The notes beneath the pieces were generated by a model that worked only from the letters and a program-made list of their open reading frames with translations, was not told the origin of the DNA and searched no databases. From Actinomadura mexicana (GTDB lineage: Bacteria; Actinomycetota; Actinomycetes; Streptosporangiales; Streptosporangiaceae), in assembly GCF_900188105.1 (NCBI RefSeq), contig NZ_FZNP01000005.1, positions 248,001 to 312,000 on the forward strand: a stretch of 64,000 bases of DNA. The letters run 5' to 3'. This document shows, one piece after another, positions 36,025 through 43,629 of this stretch (position 1 is its first letter; each line of letters begins with the position of its first letter). The position numbers were made by a program, and so were the translations under genes.

Positions 36025-36670
36025 GTACCCCTCCGGAGAAATCGGGAACGAGCAGGCCGTTCCTCGGTCGAGCGACCGTTGAGGATCACCGGTTCACCGC
36101 GCTGGTACCGCCGGTACTGGACGATCAGGTCGGGTTCCGGGAGCAGCGGCCACCGGCTCATCCGTCCGTGCATCTTGTCGATGAGCAGCACCGTCTCCGT
36201 GTCCGGCACCGGAATCCGTGGTGGCTCGGGCAGGCGCACTCGCACGCCCCTGGCGACATAGAAGGCGCCGAGGTCGGCGAGCGCGACGAGCCGCCGCGGA
36301 CCACCCGAGGGCGGCCGGTTGAAGTGGGCATCGGCACGTGTCCACGCGGCGCCGCGGTTGAGCGGAGTGCGTACTCCGGGCCCATACGACGCGAGCGCGG
36401 CGGCAACGCGACGCACGGTCGGGCAGGGGGCCGCCGTCCCACACGCCGGGCATCCGGCCTGCCCGCGCCCGGCATCGCGGGACGGTGCGCGTCCAGGACA
36501 TCGGCGAGCGCCGCGATCGCGGCCGCCAGAATCCGGCGCGATCCTTGGATCGGTCCGGCAGCCGAGTCGCCCGTTCCGTGTCGGGCGAGGTCCACAAGGG
36601 CCGTGTCCCGAGCATCACGGATAAGCATCTCCAAGTGCTCATGGAGATCACCTTGGGAACGGGTCGTCAT
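36003..36670 (-). pseudogene. unrecognised gene apparently broken by a frameshift near 36460-36500
   Basis: ATG 36670 overlaps the HATPase stop (ATGA) and opens a convincing frame: MTTRSQGDLHEHLEMLIRDA, then AAAIAALADVLDAHRP. After about residue 68 that frame turns into arginine-rich shadow sequence. The next frame becomes protein-like at the same place (AGCPACGTAAPCPTVRRVAA), continues as VALADLGAFYVARGVRVRLP, and ends at 36003. Joining them gives about 220 residues with a CxxC...PCPTV block after a helical N-terminus, a pattern seen in small actinomycete proteins. One base appears lost, either truly or as a sequencing error. The C-terminal part alone could start at GTG 36416 (137 residues). 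Confidence 0.55.
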
Positions 36671-37449
36671 CGGCCACCTGCTTCGGATACGACGCCGTGC
36701 TCGTGGTGGCAGACGACCTCGTCGGCGACATCGTGCAGATCCGCGAACGGCCGGCACGCGTAGGCGTCGCGTGCACCCGGCCGGATCCGCCACCTGAACA
36801 CGCCGGGCGGCTCGGACCACACCGTCAGGCCCCGCATCGTGACCACGGAACGGTCCGAACCGTGGTGGCAGCGCGTGCCGTCCAGCCCCCTGGCCATCAG
36901 CAGTCGGCGCAGCACCACGGCCGCCTCCCGCGGAAGCGGACGGGGCCGGTGAGGCTGCGCGCACATCCGGGCGACCGGGACGCAGAACCAGGTCGCCTTG
37001 CCCGGTACCGGCAACGGTCCCAGCCTGGACCGTGTTCGATGCCAGCCCCACGCTGACGAGAGGGCATCGACGACCGCGATCCCCCGGCCGTTCTCCGCCC
37101 ACGTGCCGTACTTCTTCGCGGGACGCGTCCACCCGGGATTCGGATCGAAGACCTTGAACACGAGCTGACTCTCCGGCGTGACCCGGTGGTAGGCCCACAG
37201 CTCCAGCACGCGCCGTCCAGGCAACGGCTCCGTGAAGGCCGTGACGCCGCCGATGCCATGCCGGAGGCCGTTCGTCACAAGCTCCGATGCCGCGAGCATG
37301 ACGTCTTCGACGAGTCCGCCCGGCGCCTTGGCCGCCGTCAGCGCCGCCCGCAGGTGCGCGCGAGCCACACCGGCGCATGTCTCGTCGGCGGGCAGCGGCC
37401 ACGCCGAACACCCGCCGAGTACCAGATCAGGGAGATGGCCGTGAGCCAT
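36667..37449 (-). CDS. ATP-binding protein, RsbW-like HATPase domain with C-terminal extension
   Basis: This 260-residue protein has an N-terminal HATPase_c domain (about 20-150): N-box EDVMLAASELVTNGLRHGI, FKVFDPNPGWTRP, and the G-box-like GRGIAVVDALSSAWGW. It then has a second part (about 165-255) with LLMARGLDGTRCHHGSDRSV and other Cys/His-rich stretches that I do not recognise. The first gene at 631 has only the kinase-like part. AGGAGA precedes the ATG at 37449. It is first in a leftward unit with the frameshifted gene, the small HTH and perhaps the kinase, and divergent from a DUF5753 regulator, its likely partner. Confidence 0.82.
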   Translation of the reverse strand: MAHGHLPDLVLGGCSAWPLPADETCAGVARAHLRAALTAAKAPGGLVEDVMLAASELVTNGLRHGIGGVTAFTEPLPGRRVLELWAYHRVTPESQLVFKVFDPNPGWTRPAKKYGTWAENGRGIAVVDALSSAWGWHRTRSRLGPLPVPGKATWFCVPVARMCAQPHRPRPLPREAAVVLRRLLMARGLDGTRCHHGSDRSVVTMRGLTVWSEPPGVFRWRIRPGARDAYACRPFADLHDVADEVVCHHEHGVVSEAGGR

Positions 37450-37529
37450 GGGGGTCTCCTCTACGCGAGGGATCTATGCCCGAAGCAGCAAGATCGTTCC
37501 GTAATCGACTGCGAACGCTGCGTTACGAG

Positions 37530-37590
37530 CTAGATAATGAACTCACTCTGACCTAGATCGCAATGCTAACTGACATAGATAATCTAGATT
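37530..37590. promoter_or_regulatory. four CTAGAT-type repeats in the divergent promoter region
   Basis: CTAGAT occurs at 37530, 37553 and 37584, and ATAGAT at 37575. TAGATAATCTA (37576-37586) and AATCTAGATT (37581-37590) are palindromic. They lie in a strongly AT-rich 180-bp gap between the HATPase operon (start 37449) and the DUF5753 gene (start 37630). They are likely binding sites of the HTH regulator, or overlapping -10 elements (TAGATAAT). Confidence 0.5.
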
Positions 37591-37629
37591 CTTGCGATCG
37601 TGATCCCAGATAACCACAGAAAGGAAGAC

Positions 37630-38487
37630 ATGGACATGGCGGACATTCGTGCCGGTGGCTACAGCCCGACGATCAGAAAGCGCGCCCTCAGCCAGAAACT
37701 GGTGGATCTTCGGAAACAGTGCGGTATGACGACGGCCCAGGTATGCAGGCAACTCAACTGGAGTCACACGAAGCTCAACTACATCGAAAAGGCCAAATGG
37801 GTCGAACCGAGCAGCGACGCCGTCGCCGACCTCTGCGAGCTATATGGGGTCGAAGGCAGCGACCGCGACGCCCTGATCCAGCTCACCCGGGAGGCCCGCC
37901 AGCGCGGTTGGTGGCGCAAGTACAACGACGTGTTCGTCAGCGAGTTGCCCGGCTTCGAGGCTGGCGCATCCCACATCCGCACGTTCCAGAACACCGTCGT
38001 GCCAGGTCTTCTTCAGGTTCCCAGCTACGTCGAGCTGATCACCAGGGCCAACGGCTACCAAGATGAGGCAGAGATCAGACGCCGAGTGGAAGCGCGACTG
38101 GAACGGCAGAAGATCCTCATGCGCGGCAGGGTCCCTTGCCGTCTCCACGCGATCATCGATGAGAACGCCATCTTGCGCATCAACAATGCAGAAGTGCGCG
38201 CTGAACAGCTGCTACACCTCATCCGCGCGACGGACCGCCGAAACATCGATCTTCAGGTCCTCCGCATCGCGGACGGTGTCTATCGAGAAGCTGGCGAGGT
38301 GTTCACCTACCTCACGTTCCCTGACGCGGCCGAACGCGACATCGTCTACCTGGAGACCAGCATCGACAACCGGATGCTGGAGGAGACGGACGAGCTTGAG
38401 CGCTATATGGTCAGGTTTGACCGTTTGTGCGCTGCGGCCCTCGATAGCGCGAAGACACGCGCCTACTTGGCGCAACAGCTTGAGTGA
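37630..38487 (+). CDS. HTH transcriptional regulator, DUF5753 type
   Basis: This 285-residue regulator has an N-terminal XRE HTH (LVDLRKQCGMTTAQVCRQLN, then WSHTKLNYIE) and a DUF5753 domain. The latter carries FEAGASHIRTFQNTVVPGLL, ARLERQKILMR and the C-terminal block IVYLETSIDNRMLEE. The ATG at 37630 follows AAGGAAGAC. Its direct downstream partner is a DUF397 gene, 6 bp away, the standard pair in actinomycetes; homologues (for example WhiJ-type) control development or antibiotic genes. Codon use is less GC-biased than in the housekeeping genes of the window. Confidence 0.92.
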   Translation: MDMADIRAGGYSPTIRKRALSQKLVDLRKQCGMTTAQVCRQLNWSHTKLNYIEKAKWVEPSSDAVADLCELYGVEGSDRDALIQLTREARQRGWWRKYNDVFVSELPGFEAGASHIRTFQNTVVPGLLQVPSYVELITRANGYQDEAEIRRRVEARLERQKILMRGRVPCRLHAIIDENAILRINNAEVRAEQLLHLIRATDRRNIDLQVLRIADGVYREAGEVFTYLTFPDAAERDIVYLETSIDNRMLEETDELERYMVRFDRLCAAALDSAKTRAYLAQQLE

Positions 38488-38493
38488 GGCGAG

Positions 38494-38751
38494 ATGGATA
38501 CATCGCGGATGAGGTGGCACAAGAGCAGCCGTTCGCAAGACTGCGGGGAAGAGTGCGTCGAAGTTGCGCCGCTCTGGAGGAAGAGCAGCCGTTCGCTCGG
38601 CAACAACGAAGAGTGCGTCGAAGTTGCAGGGCTTGCTGAGGCTGTACTGATCCGTGATAGCAAAGACTCGACCGGCCCCATGCACAAAGTCACATCGCCC
38701 GCGTTCCGGAACCTGATCAACAAGATCAAGAGCGGTGAGCTCGACCTGTAG
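38494..38751 (+). CDS. DUF397 protein with an internal 20-residue tandem duplication
   Basis: This 85-residue DUF397 protein is the usual partner of the DUF5753 regulator just upstream. The family starts with a single WxKSSRSxxxxECVEVA block and ends with IRDSKDSTGPM and FRNLINKIKSGELDL, as here. In this gene the first block occurs twice (HKSSRSQDCGEECVEVAPLW, then RKSSRSLGNNEECVEVAGL), because 60 bp are tandemly repeated. Otherwise the length would be the normal 60-65. It may still function. It is followed by a convergent Nudix gene; the 95-bp gap has a GGGG/CCCC hairpin near 38830-38845 that may end transcription. Confidence 0.92.
   Translation: MDTSRMRWHKSSRSQDCGEECVEVAPLWRKSSRSLGNNEECVEVAGLAEAVLIRDSKDSTGPMHKVTSPAFRNLINKIKSGELDL
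38515..38634 (+). repeat. 60-bp direct duplication inside the DUF397 gene
   Basis: Copy 1 (38521-38580) and copy 2 (38581-38640) begin with identical AAGAGCAGCCGTTCG and share GAAGAGTGCGTCGAAGTTGC at 38549 and 38609. They differ in the middle (CAAGACTGCGGG against CTCGGCAACAAC), so the duplication is not very recent or came from recombination between related genes. Confidence 0.9.
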
Positions 38752-38846
38752 GACCCGAGCGTTGAGTTGCGGCGTGTTGCCCCAGTCCGCAAGTCGTCGA
38801 GGGCGACCCACCGCAAGTCAACGAGGCGGGGGCGAGCCCCGTGCGG

Positions 38847-39356
38847 TCAGCGCGGGGCGGGTTCCTCGCTCGGGTCGTCGGCGTGGTTGAAGTACTTGGC
38901 CAGGTAGTACCGGTACATGGCGCCGGTGGCGGGCGGGACCTCTCCCCACTTCTTGACGGTCTGATAGCCGGAGAAGTGGTCAGCGTTGATCTCGATGTCG
39001 ATTGAGGACGCGCTCACGACGTAGCCGGTGGAGAGGTCCTGCCGCTCGTGCTCGGTCTTGAACCTGCCGACGTACTGGCCGAGGAAGCGTTTGCCGTCCA
39101 CATCGACGTCCAGGCCGAGTTCGTCCTCGGCGATGCGGGCGATGACGTCGTCGATGCCCTCCGGCTTGAACATGCGCAGGCCGGGGAGTGCCCACTTATT
39201 CTGGTAGGGCGCGATGGTGCGTCGGACGAGCACGACGCCGCCGTCCTCCGGAAGTTCCACGACGAGGTCGAACGTGGGGATCACCGCGTATTCGAGGATG
39301 CCCTCGAAGACCTCTCTCGGGGCGAACTTCACCTCTGGGCGCTTGCGCGACGTCAT
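38847..39356 (-). CDS. Nudix hydrolase-like protein with degenerate Nudix box
   Basis: This 169-residue protein has the Nudix fold core: VVLVRRTIAPYQNKWALPGL leads to FKPEGIDDVIARIAEDELGL. The catalytic REUxEE part reads RIAEDE, keeping R74 and E79 but not the second-position Glu, so activity on nucleoside diphosphate-linked substrates is uncertain. It ends in AMYRYYLAKYF and an acidic tail. Its ATG overlaps the stop of the unknown gene upstream by 4 nt (ATGA), so the two act together, next to a type I restriction operon. A Nudix enzyme in this context could process a nucleotide signal or NAD-type metabolite; that is speculation. Confidence 0.7.
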   Translation of the reverse strand: MTSRKRPEVKFAPREVFEGILEYAVIPTFDLVVELPEDGGVVLVRRTIAPYQNKWALPGLRMFKPEGIDDVIARIAEDELGLDVDVDGKRFLGQYVGRFKTEHERQDLSTGYVVSASSIDIEINADHFSGYQTVKKWGEVPPATGAMYRYYLAKYFNHADDPSEEPAPR

Positions 39357-40282
39357 GGCAGATTCCTCTCAAGGGCCTGCGCAGCCGTGCGCCAGACCTG
39401 GTCGTTGTCGGGCAGGACGATGGCGTTCTCGACCAGTTCTATCGTGCGGGCCCGGCTCCCCGTCCTCGGATCATGTGCGATGTCGCCTACCCGAAACAGC
39501 ATCTGGAAAGCGGCAGGCCGGGAACGAAGTTGGTCCACGAGTTCCCGGAGGACATCCTTGTCCTGGAAGATCAGGCCGAGCGCCCGGGTGCCGGTGCCGT
39601 GGGTGCCGCCAAAGCTGATCACTGCGCGACCATCGTCCAGCGCGACGGGTGAGAGATAGTTCCGGAGTTTGGTCACGAGGAGATAGTCCTCCAGGAGAAC
39701 GCCGTCCTCGTCGACTCGCGGCACGAAGCTGCGACCAGGGCCCTGGATACGCCAATTGGGCCGCTCAACCATGCCCCGTCCCGCGACGAAACGCCGAGCG
39801 ACAGCTCCCTCGGCAACCTGGTTCTTGGAGAGGACCCATCGGTAAGGCAGGTCCACCGGTGCATCACCCAGGGCCAGCGAATCGGCGTCCCCATCGGGCT
39901 CGTAGCCGAACAGGACGCGGGAGAGCCCTTCCGCCGTCGGGCTACCGATCAGCACCAGGTCATGCGTGACGTGCGCGCGTATCTCGTCCTCGATCCGCAG
40001 GCGCCCCGCCTGTTGGGCCCGGATGTAGTCATTCCCGCTCGCCGCGACGAGACCATGGAGGTTGTCGGGATGAAGGGACTCGTTGTAGAGGACGTGCCGT
40101 GAGTCATGCCGGTAGGCGACCATCCGGCCCTGATGCAGGCCGAGGGCCTCCTTGGCGACGTCTGCCTGCTGCCGCAACCTGGCAGTTCTCTTCATCCATT
40201 TCGACGCGCTGGACGACACGGTCACCAAGCCACTGGCTCCGGCCACTTCGGACGCGATCGTCAGTACCGCGCTGATGTCCAC
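39353..40282 (-). CDS. unrecognised protein paired with the Nudix gene
   Basis: This protein of about 309 residues is one I cannot assign. Visible features: a short helical N-terminus with SSSASKWMKRTARLRQQADV, then VTHDLVLIGSPTAEG (a strand-loop-helix like the start of a nucleotide or Rossmann-type fold), and PYRWVLSKNQ. Next come GPGRSFVPRVDEDGVLLEDY and VISFGGTHGTGTRALG, a glycine/threonine loop after a strand that could bind phosphate. GTG 40282 is my chosen start; a TTG pair at 40354 would add 24 residues. It is coupled to the Nudix gene and lies 140 bp downstream of hsdR. The context suggests a defence or stress role, but nothing in the sequence proves it. Confidence 0.65.
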   Translation of the reverse strand: MDISAVLTIASEVAGASGLVTVSSSASKWMKRTARLRQQADVAKEALGLHQGRMVAYRHDSRHVLYNESLHPDNLHGLVAASGNDYIRAQQAGRLRIEDEIRAHVTHDLVLIGSPTAEGLSRVLFGYEPDGDADSLALGDAPVDLPYRWVLSKNQVAEGAVARRFVAGRGMVERPNWRIQGPGRSFVPRVDEDGVLLEDYLLVTKLRNYLSPVALDDGRAVISFGGTHGTGTRALGLIFQDKDVLRELVDQLRSRPAAFQMLFRVGDIAHDPRTGSRARTIELVENAIVLPDNDQVWRTAAQALERNLP

Positions 40283-40422
40283 GCCGGCCCCCGGGTCGAC
40301 TGGCGCACGTCGGGTCGTGCTCGTAGAACTATCTTCGACCGGATGCGCCAACAACGCACGAAAACGGACAGAACACGCGCACTTCGCTGGCTGGCGGTCG
40401 GTATTCGGAAGAGCCCGGACGT

Positions 40423-43400
40423 TCAGCCTTCCGTTGGCTCGTTGCCTCTTCGACGGAGCCGCTGTTCGGCCTCTCGGCGTGCCGGACGACGGATCAGGTC
40501 GTAGGCCTGCTTGCGCGCGACATGGGTGAAGACCTCCTTGAATTCGGGATCTTCACCGAAGAAGCGCCGCACGAGCGTGTCGTTGGCCTTGGCTCGCTCC
40601 CCCACTACTCGGCGCAGGTGCCTGTCGAAGACCTGGCCGAACTTGTCGATATCGTCGTTGGCGAGCCCGGCCTGCTGGATCGCATGGTTTTCAGCGAGCG
40701 CCACGACCTGCTGCCCGTACCAGATCTGGTCACCAGTATCGAGGCCCCAGCCGAACCGGTCGTTGATCTCCGCGATCACCTGGCCCAGTGGAACCTCCTC
40801 CTCGTCCCGGGCGCTTCCGCCGCCTTCGGGTGAGAATGCGGGGAGCACGACGGCGCCTTCCGGCTCGACGCCGGCATCCCCTTCGCCGGAACGGACGATC
40901 CGCAGATGGGTCAGATCAACCGGCCCGATGTCGACACCGCCGCCTGATCCCGGCTGGATCCGGTTGGCGAGGAACGAGCCGTAGCGGTACAGCCCTTCGA
41001 GATCGAGGTCGGCGAAACCGGCGATCTGCGACAGGTAGCTGTAGGCACGGATGAACTGGTCCAGCGACTTCCGGAAACCGTCCGCCGCTTCGAGGTCCGT
41101 TTCGAGGAGGCGGTCATAGCGGTCGCGGGCGGGATCGGTCAATCTGATGAGCTGCGCGTGGGCCTGCTCGATCTGCTGGCGGGTCGTACCGGACTGTTCC
41201 GCCTCGGCTTGGACACGGGCGAAGGCCGCGATCTCAGTGTCGTCGAGCAGCTGATAGCCCTTGACGTCCCGCTCCTTGACGTAGAGCAGGTTGGGGTCGG
41301 CAGGTTCGGCGTTCGCCTCCTCGAAGTAAGGCTTGAACGCCTTCTGGATCGACTCGGCGTCGTTGGCGAAGTCCAGGACCCAGACATCGTCCTGCGTCTT
41401 GAGCGGGTGTACGCGGTTGAGTCGCGACAGCGTCTGGACCGCGGCGACGCCATCGAGCTTCTTGTCCACGTACATCGCGGTGAGCAACGGCTCGTCGAAG
41501 CCGGTCTGGTACTTGTCGGCGACCACGAGTATCCGGTACTCGGCCTGATCCCGCGTCGCCGCGTGCGGGTCGTCGGCCTTCACATAGCCGAACCGCGCCG
41601 GCAGCTGGCTGGGCGGAAACCCGTTGAGCTTCGCTTCGGTGTAGTCGATGCCGTCGATCGAGAGAGTGTCGGAGAACGCGACCAGCGCGCCGCAGTCCGC
41701 GAACTCTCGCTTGTCGACGTAGGAGCGGATCGCCTGGTAGAGCACGACGGCCTGCTTACGCGACGCCGTGACCACCATCGCCTTCGCCCGCCCGGACAGC
41801 CTGGGCATGATGTGCTCGCGATAGTGATCAACGATGATCTGGGCCTGCTGATCGACAGCGGCAGGGTTGAGCTTGACCGCCCTCACCAGTGCAGCCCGGG
41901 CCTTGCGTGCGTCGACCGTCCGCTCGGGCTCGTCCACGGCCGCATTGCGCAGCCGGAAGTAGGTGTCGTATGTGCTGTACTTGCGCAGCACGTCGAGGAT
42001 GAAGCCCTCGGAGATCGCCTGCCGCATGGAGTAGGTGTGGAACGGCTCCATCTTCCGCGTCACCGGACTCCGCTGCCCGAACAGGTTCAGTGTCTTGTCC
42101 TTGGGCGTGGCAGTGAACGCGAAGTAGGAGAGATTCGGGTGCTTACCTCGCGCACTGGCGGAAGCTGTCAGAACATCCTGCTCGTCGTCCTCGCCCTGCC
42201 CGAGAAGCTTCTTCACCGCGTCGGCCGAACTGCCGGACTGCGACGAGTGCGCCTCGTCCACCACGATCGCGTACCGCCGCCCCGGCATGTCGGCGATCTT
42301 GTCCTGGACGAACGAGAACTTCTGCTGCGTCGTGATGATGATCCGAGCCTCGGCCCCGGTCAGCGCCTCCGCGAGCTGAGCCGAATCGTTGTCGATGCGA
42401 TGGACGACACCGGCCACGTGATCGAACTGGTGAATCGTGTCCTGTAGCTGCTTGTCCAGGACAAGGCGGTCGGTCATCACGATCACCTTGTCGAACACGA
42501 GCTGGTTCTGCTCCAGCCCCTTCGCCCGTCCACCCGCGGAGATCTCCCGCGGATCCTCGGGCGTGTGCAAGGACGACAGCCGATGCACCAGCCAAGCAAT
42601 CGAATTCGACTTCCCAGACCCCGCCGAATGCATCACCAGGTAGTTCTCTCCGGCGCCATTCCGCGCGGCGTGACCCGTCAGTCGACGCACCACGTCCCAC
42701 TGGTGATAGCGCGGAAAGATCAACGGCTTCCGGTGCGCATCACCACGCTTGGAGACCGGCGCCCGCCCCTTCTTGATGCTCTCGTCCGCGACGTGCAGAA
42801 AGCGGCCGATCAGCTCAAGCCAGGCATCTCGCTGCCACACTTTCTCCCACAGGTAGGAGGTGCGGTAAGTCCCCGGAGGAGCATCGGCCGGCAACGGCGG
42901 ATTGCCTGCCTCGCCTCTCTCACCGGCCCCGCCGCTCCCAAGGTTGAACGGCAGGAACCGTGTCTCCTCCCCCGCCAGCCGTGTCGCCAGAAAAACGAGG
43001 TCCTGGTCAATGGCAAAGTGCACGAGGGTCCGCCGCGCGAACAACAACTCTTTCGGATCCCGCGTCTCCCGATACTGCCGCTTGCAGTCTTCGACGTTGG
43101 ATTTGGTGCCCTGATTCTTCAACTCCGCCGTCGCGACCGGAATCCCGTTGAGGAACAAGGCCACGTCCAAGCGTTTGAGCGGGTCCTTCGCGGAGTATCC
43201 GAGCTGCCTGACGACCGTCAGCCGGTTCTGTTCGTACTGATCGAGCGCGCCAGCGGCCAGCGTGTGACTCGGCCGGAAGAACGCCAACTTGATAAGGACG
43301 CCCTGGTCTTTCACCCCGTGCCGCAGAACCTCCAGCGCACCCCGGTCATCGATCTGCCGTGCGACGAGCTTCCCGAACTCCCGCATCGCAACATCGACCG

Positions 43401-43629
43401 CAGAGTTCTGATCGAGAGACCCTGGCCGGTACTCCTCACGCACGCCGCGCCGCCGAAGAAGTTCGTTCCACTCATCGATCTGCGTAGCACCGATGAAGGT
43501 GAACATCTCCCCGGTGTCGAGCCCGAGCTCCCGGTCATAGTGACCGGCCAGCCCCCGCTCCCACCCGGACCGGAGCATCGCCGACTCGATGGCGTCCTCG
43601 AACGGCTCCTCAGCGTGCGCAGCCTTCAT
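40423..43629 (-). CDS. hsdR: type I restriction endonuclease, R subunit
   Basis: This 1068-residue motor/nuclease subunit has an N-terminal PD-(D/E)xK-type nuclease with LDVALFLNGIPVATAELKNQ near residues 153-172. The superfamily 2 helicase has Walker A MHSAGSGKSNSIAW near residue 335, DEAH in VVDEAHSSQSGSSAD near 455, FAFTATPKD, and ADKYQTGFDEPLL with LSRLNRVHP as later motifs. A helical C-terminal part contacts the MS core. Length is normal. It overlaps hsdS (ATGA) as the last of four coupled genes. It cuts DNA lacking the host methylation after ATP-driven translocation. It appears intact. Confidence 0.95.
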   Translation of the reverse strand: MKAAHAEEPFEDAIESAMLRSGWERGLAGHYDRELGLDTGEMFTFIGATQIDEWNELLRRRGVREEYRPGSLDQNSAVDVAMREFGKLVARQIDDRGALEVLRHGVKDQGVLIKLAFFRPSHTLAAGALDQYEQNRLTVVRQLGYSAKDPLKRLDVALFLNGIPVATAELKNQGTKSNVEDCKRQYRETRDPKELLFARRTLVHFAIDQDLVFLATRLAGEETRFLPFNLGSGGAGERGEAGNPPLPADAPPGTYRTSYLWEKVWQRDAWLELIGRFLHVADESIKKGRAPVSKRGDAHRKPLIFPRYHQWDVVRRLTGHAARNGAGENYLVMHSAGSGKSNSIAWLVHRLSSLHTPEDPREISAGGRAKGLEQNQLVFDKVIVMTDRLVLDKQLQDTIHQFDHVAGVVHRIDNDSAQLAEALTGAEARIIITTQQKFSFVQDKIADMPGRRYAIVVDEAHSSQSGSSADAVKKLLGQGEDDEQDVLTASASARGKHPNLSYFAFTATPKDKTLNLFGQRSPVTRKMEPFHTYSMRQAISEGFILDVLRKYSTYDTYFRLRNAAVDEPERTVDARKARAALVRAVKLNPAAVDQQAQIIVDHYREHIMPRLSGRAKAMVVTASRKQAVVLYQAIRSYVDKREFADCGALVAFSDTLSIDGIDYTEAKLNGFPPSQLPARFGYVKADDPHAATRDQAEYRILVVADKYQTGFDEPLLTAMYVDKKLDGVAAVQTLSRLNRVHPLKTQDDVWVLDFANDAESIQKAFKPYFEEANAEPADPNLLYVKERDVKGYQLLDDTEIAAFARVQAEAEQSGTTRQQIEQAHAQLIRLTDPARDRYDRLLETDLEAADGFRKSLDQFIRAYSYLSQIAGFADLDLEGLYRYGSFLANRIQPGSGGGVDIGPVDLTHLRIVRSGEGDAGVEPEGAVVLPAFSPEGGGSARDEEEVPLGQVIAEINDRFGWGLDTGDQIWYGQQVVALAENHAIQQAGLANDDIDKFGQVFDRHLRRVVGERAKANDTLVRRFFGEDPEFKEVFTHVARKQAYDLIRRPARREAEQRLRRRGNEPTEG

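Noticed and set aside
36416-37411. One long gene covering the HATPase and the next gene in a third frame
   Set aside because: Only the part from ATG 36670 is protein-like; upstream it is a shadow of the HATPase frame.
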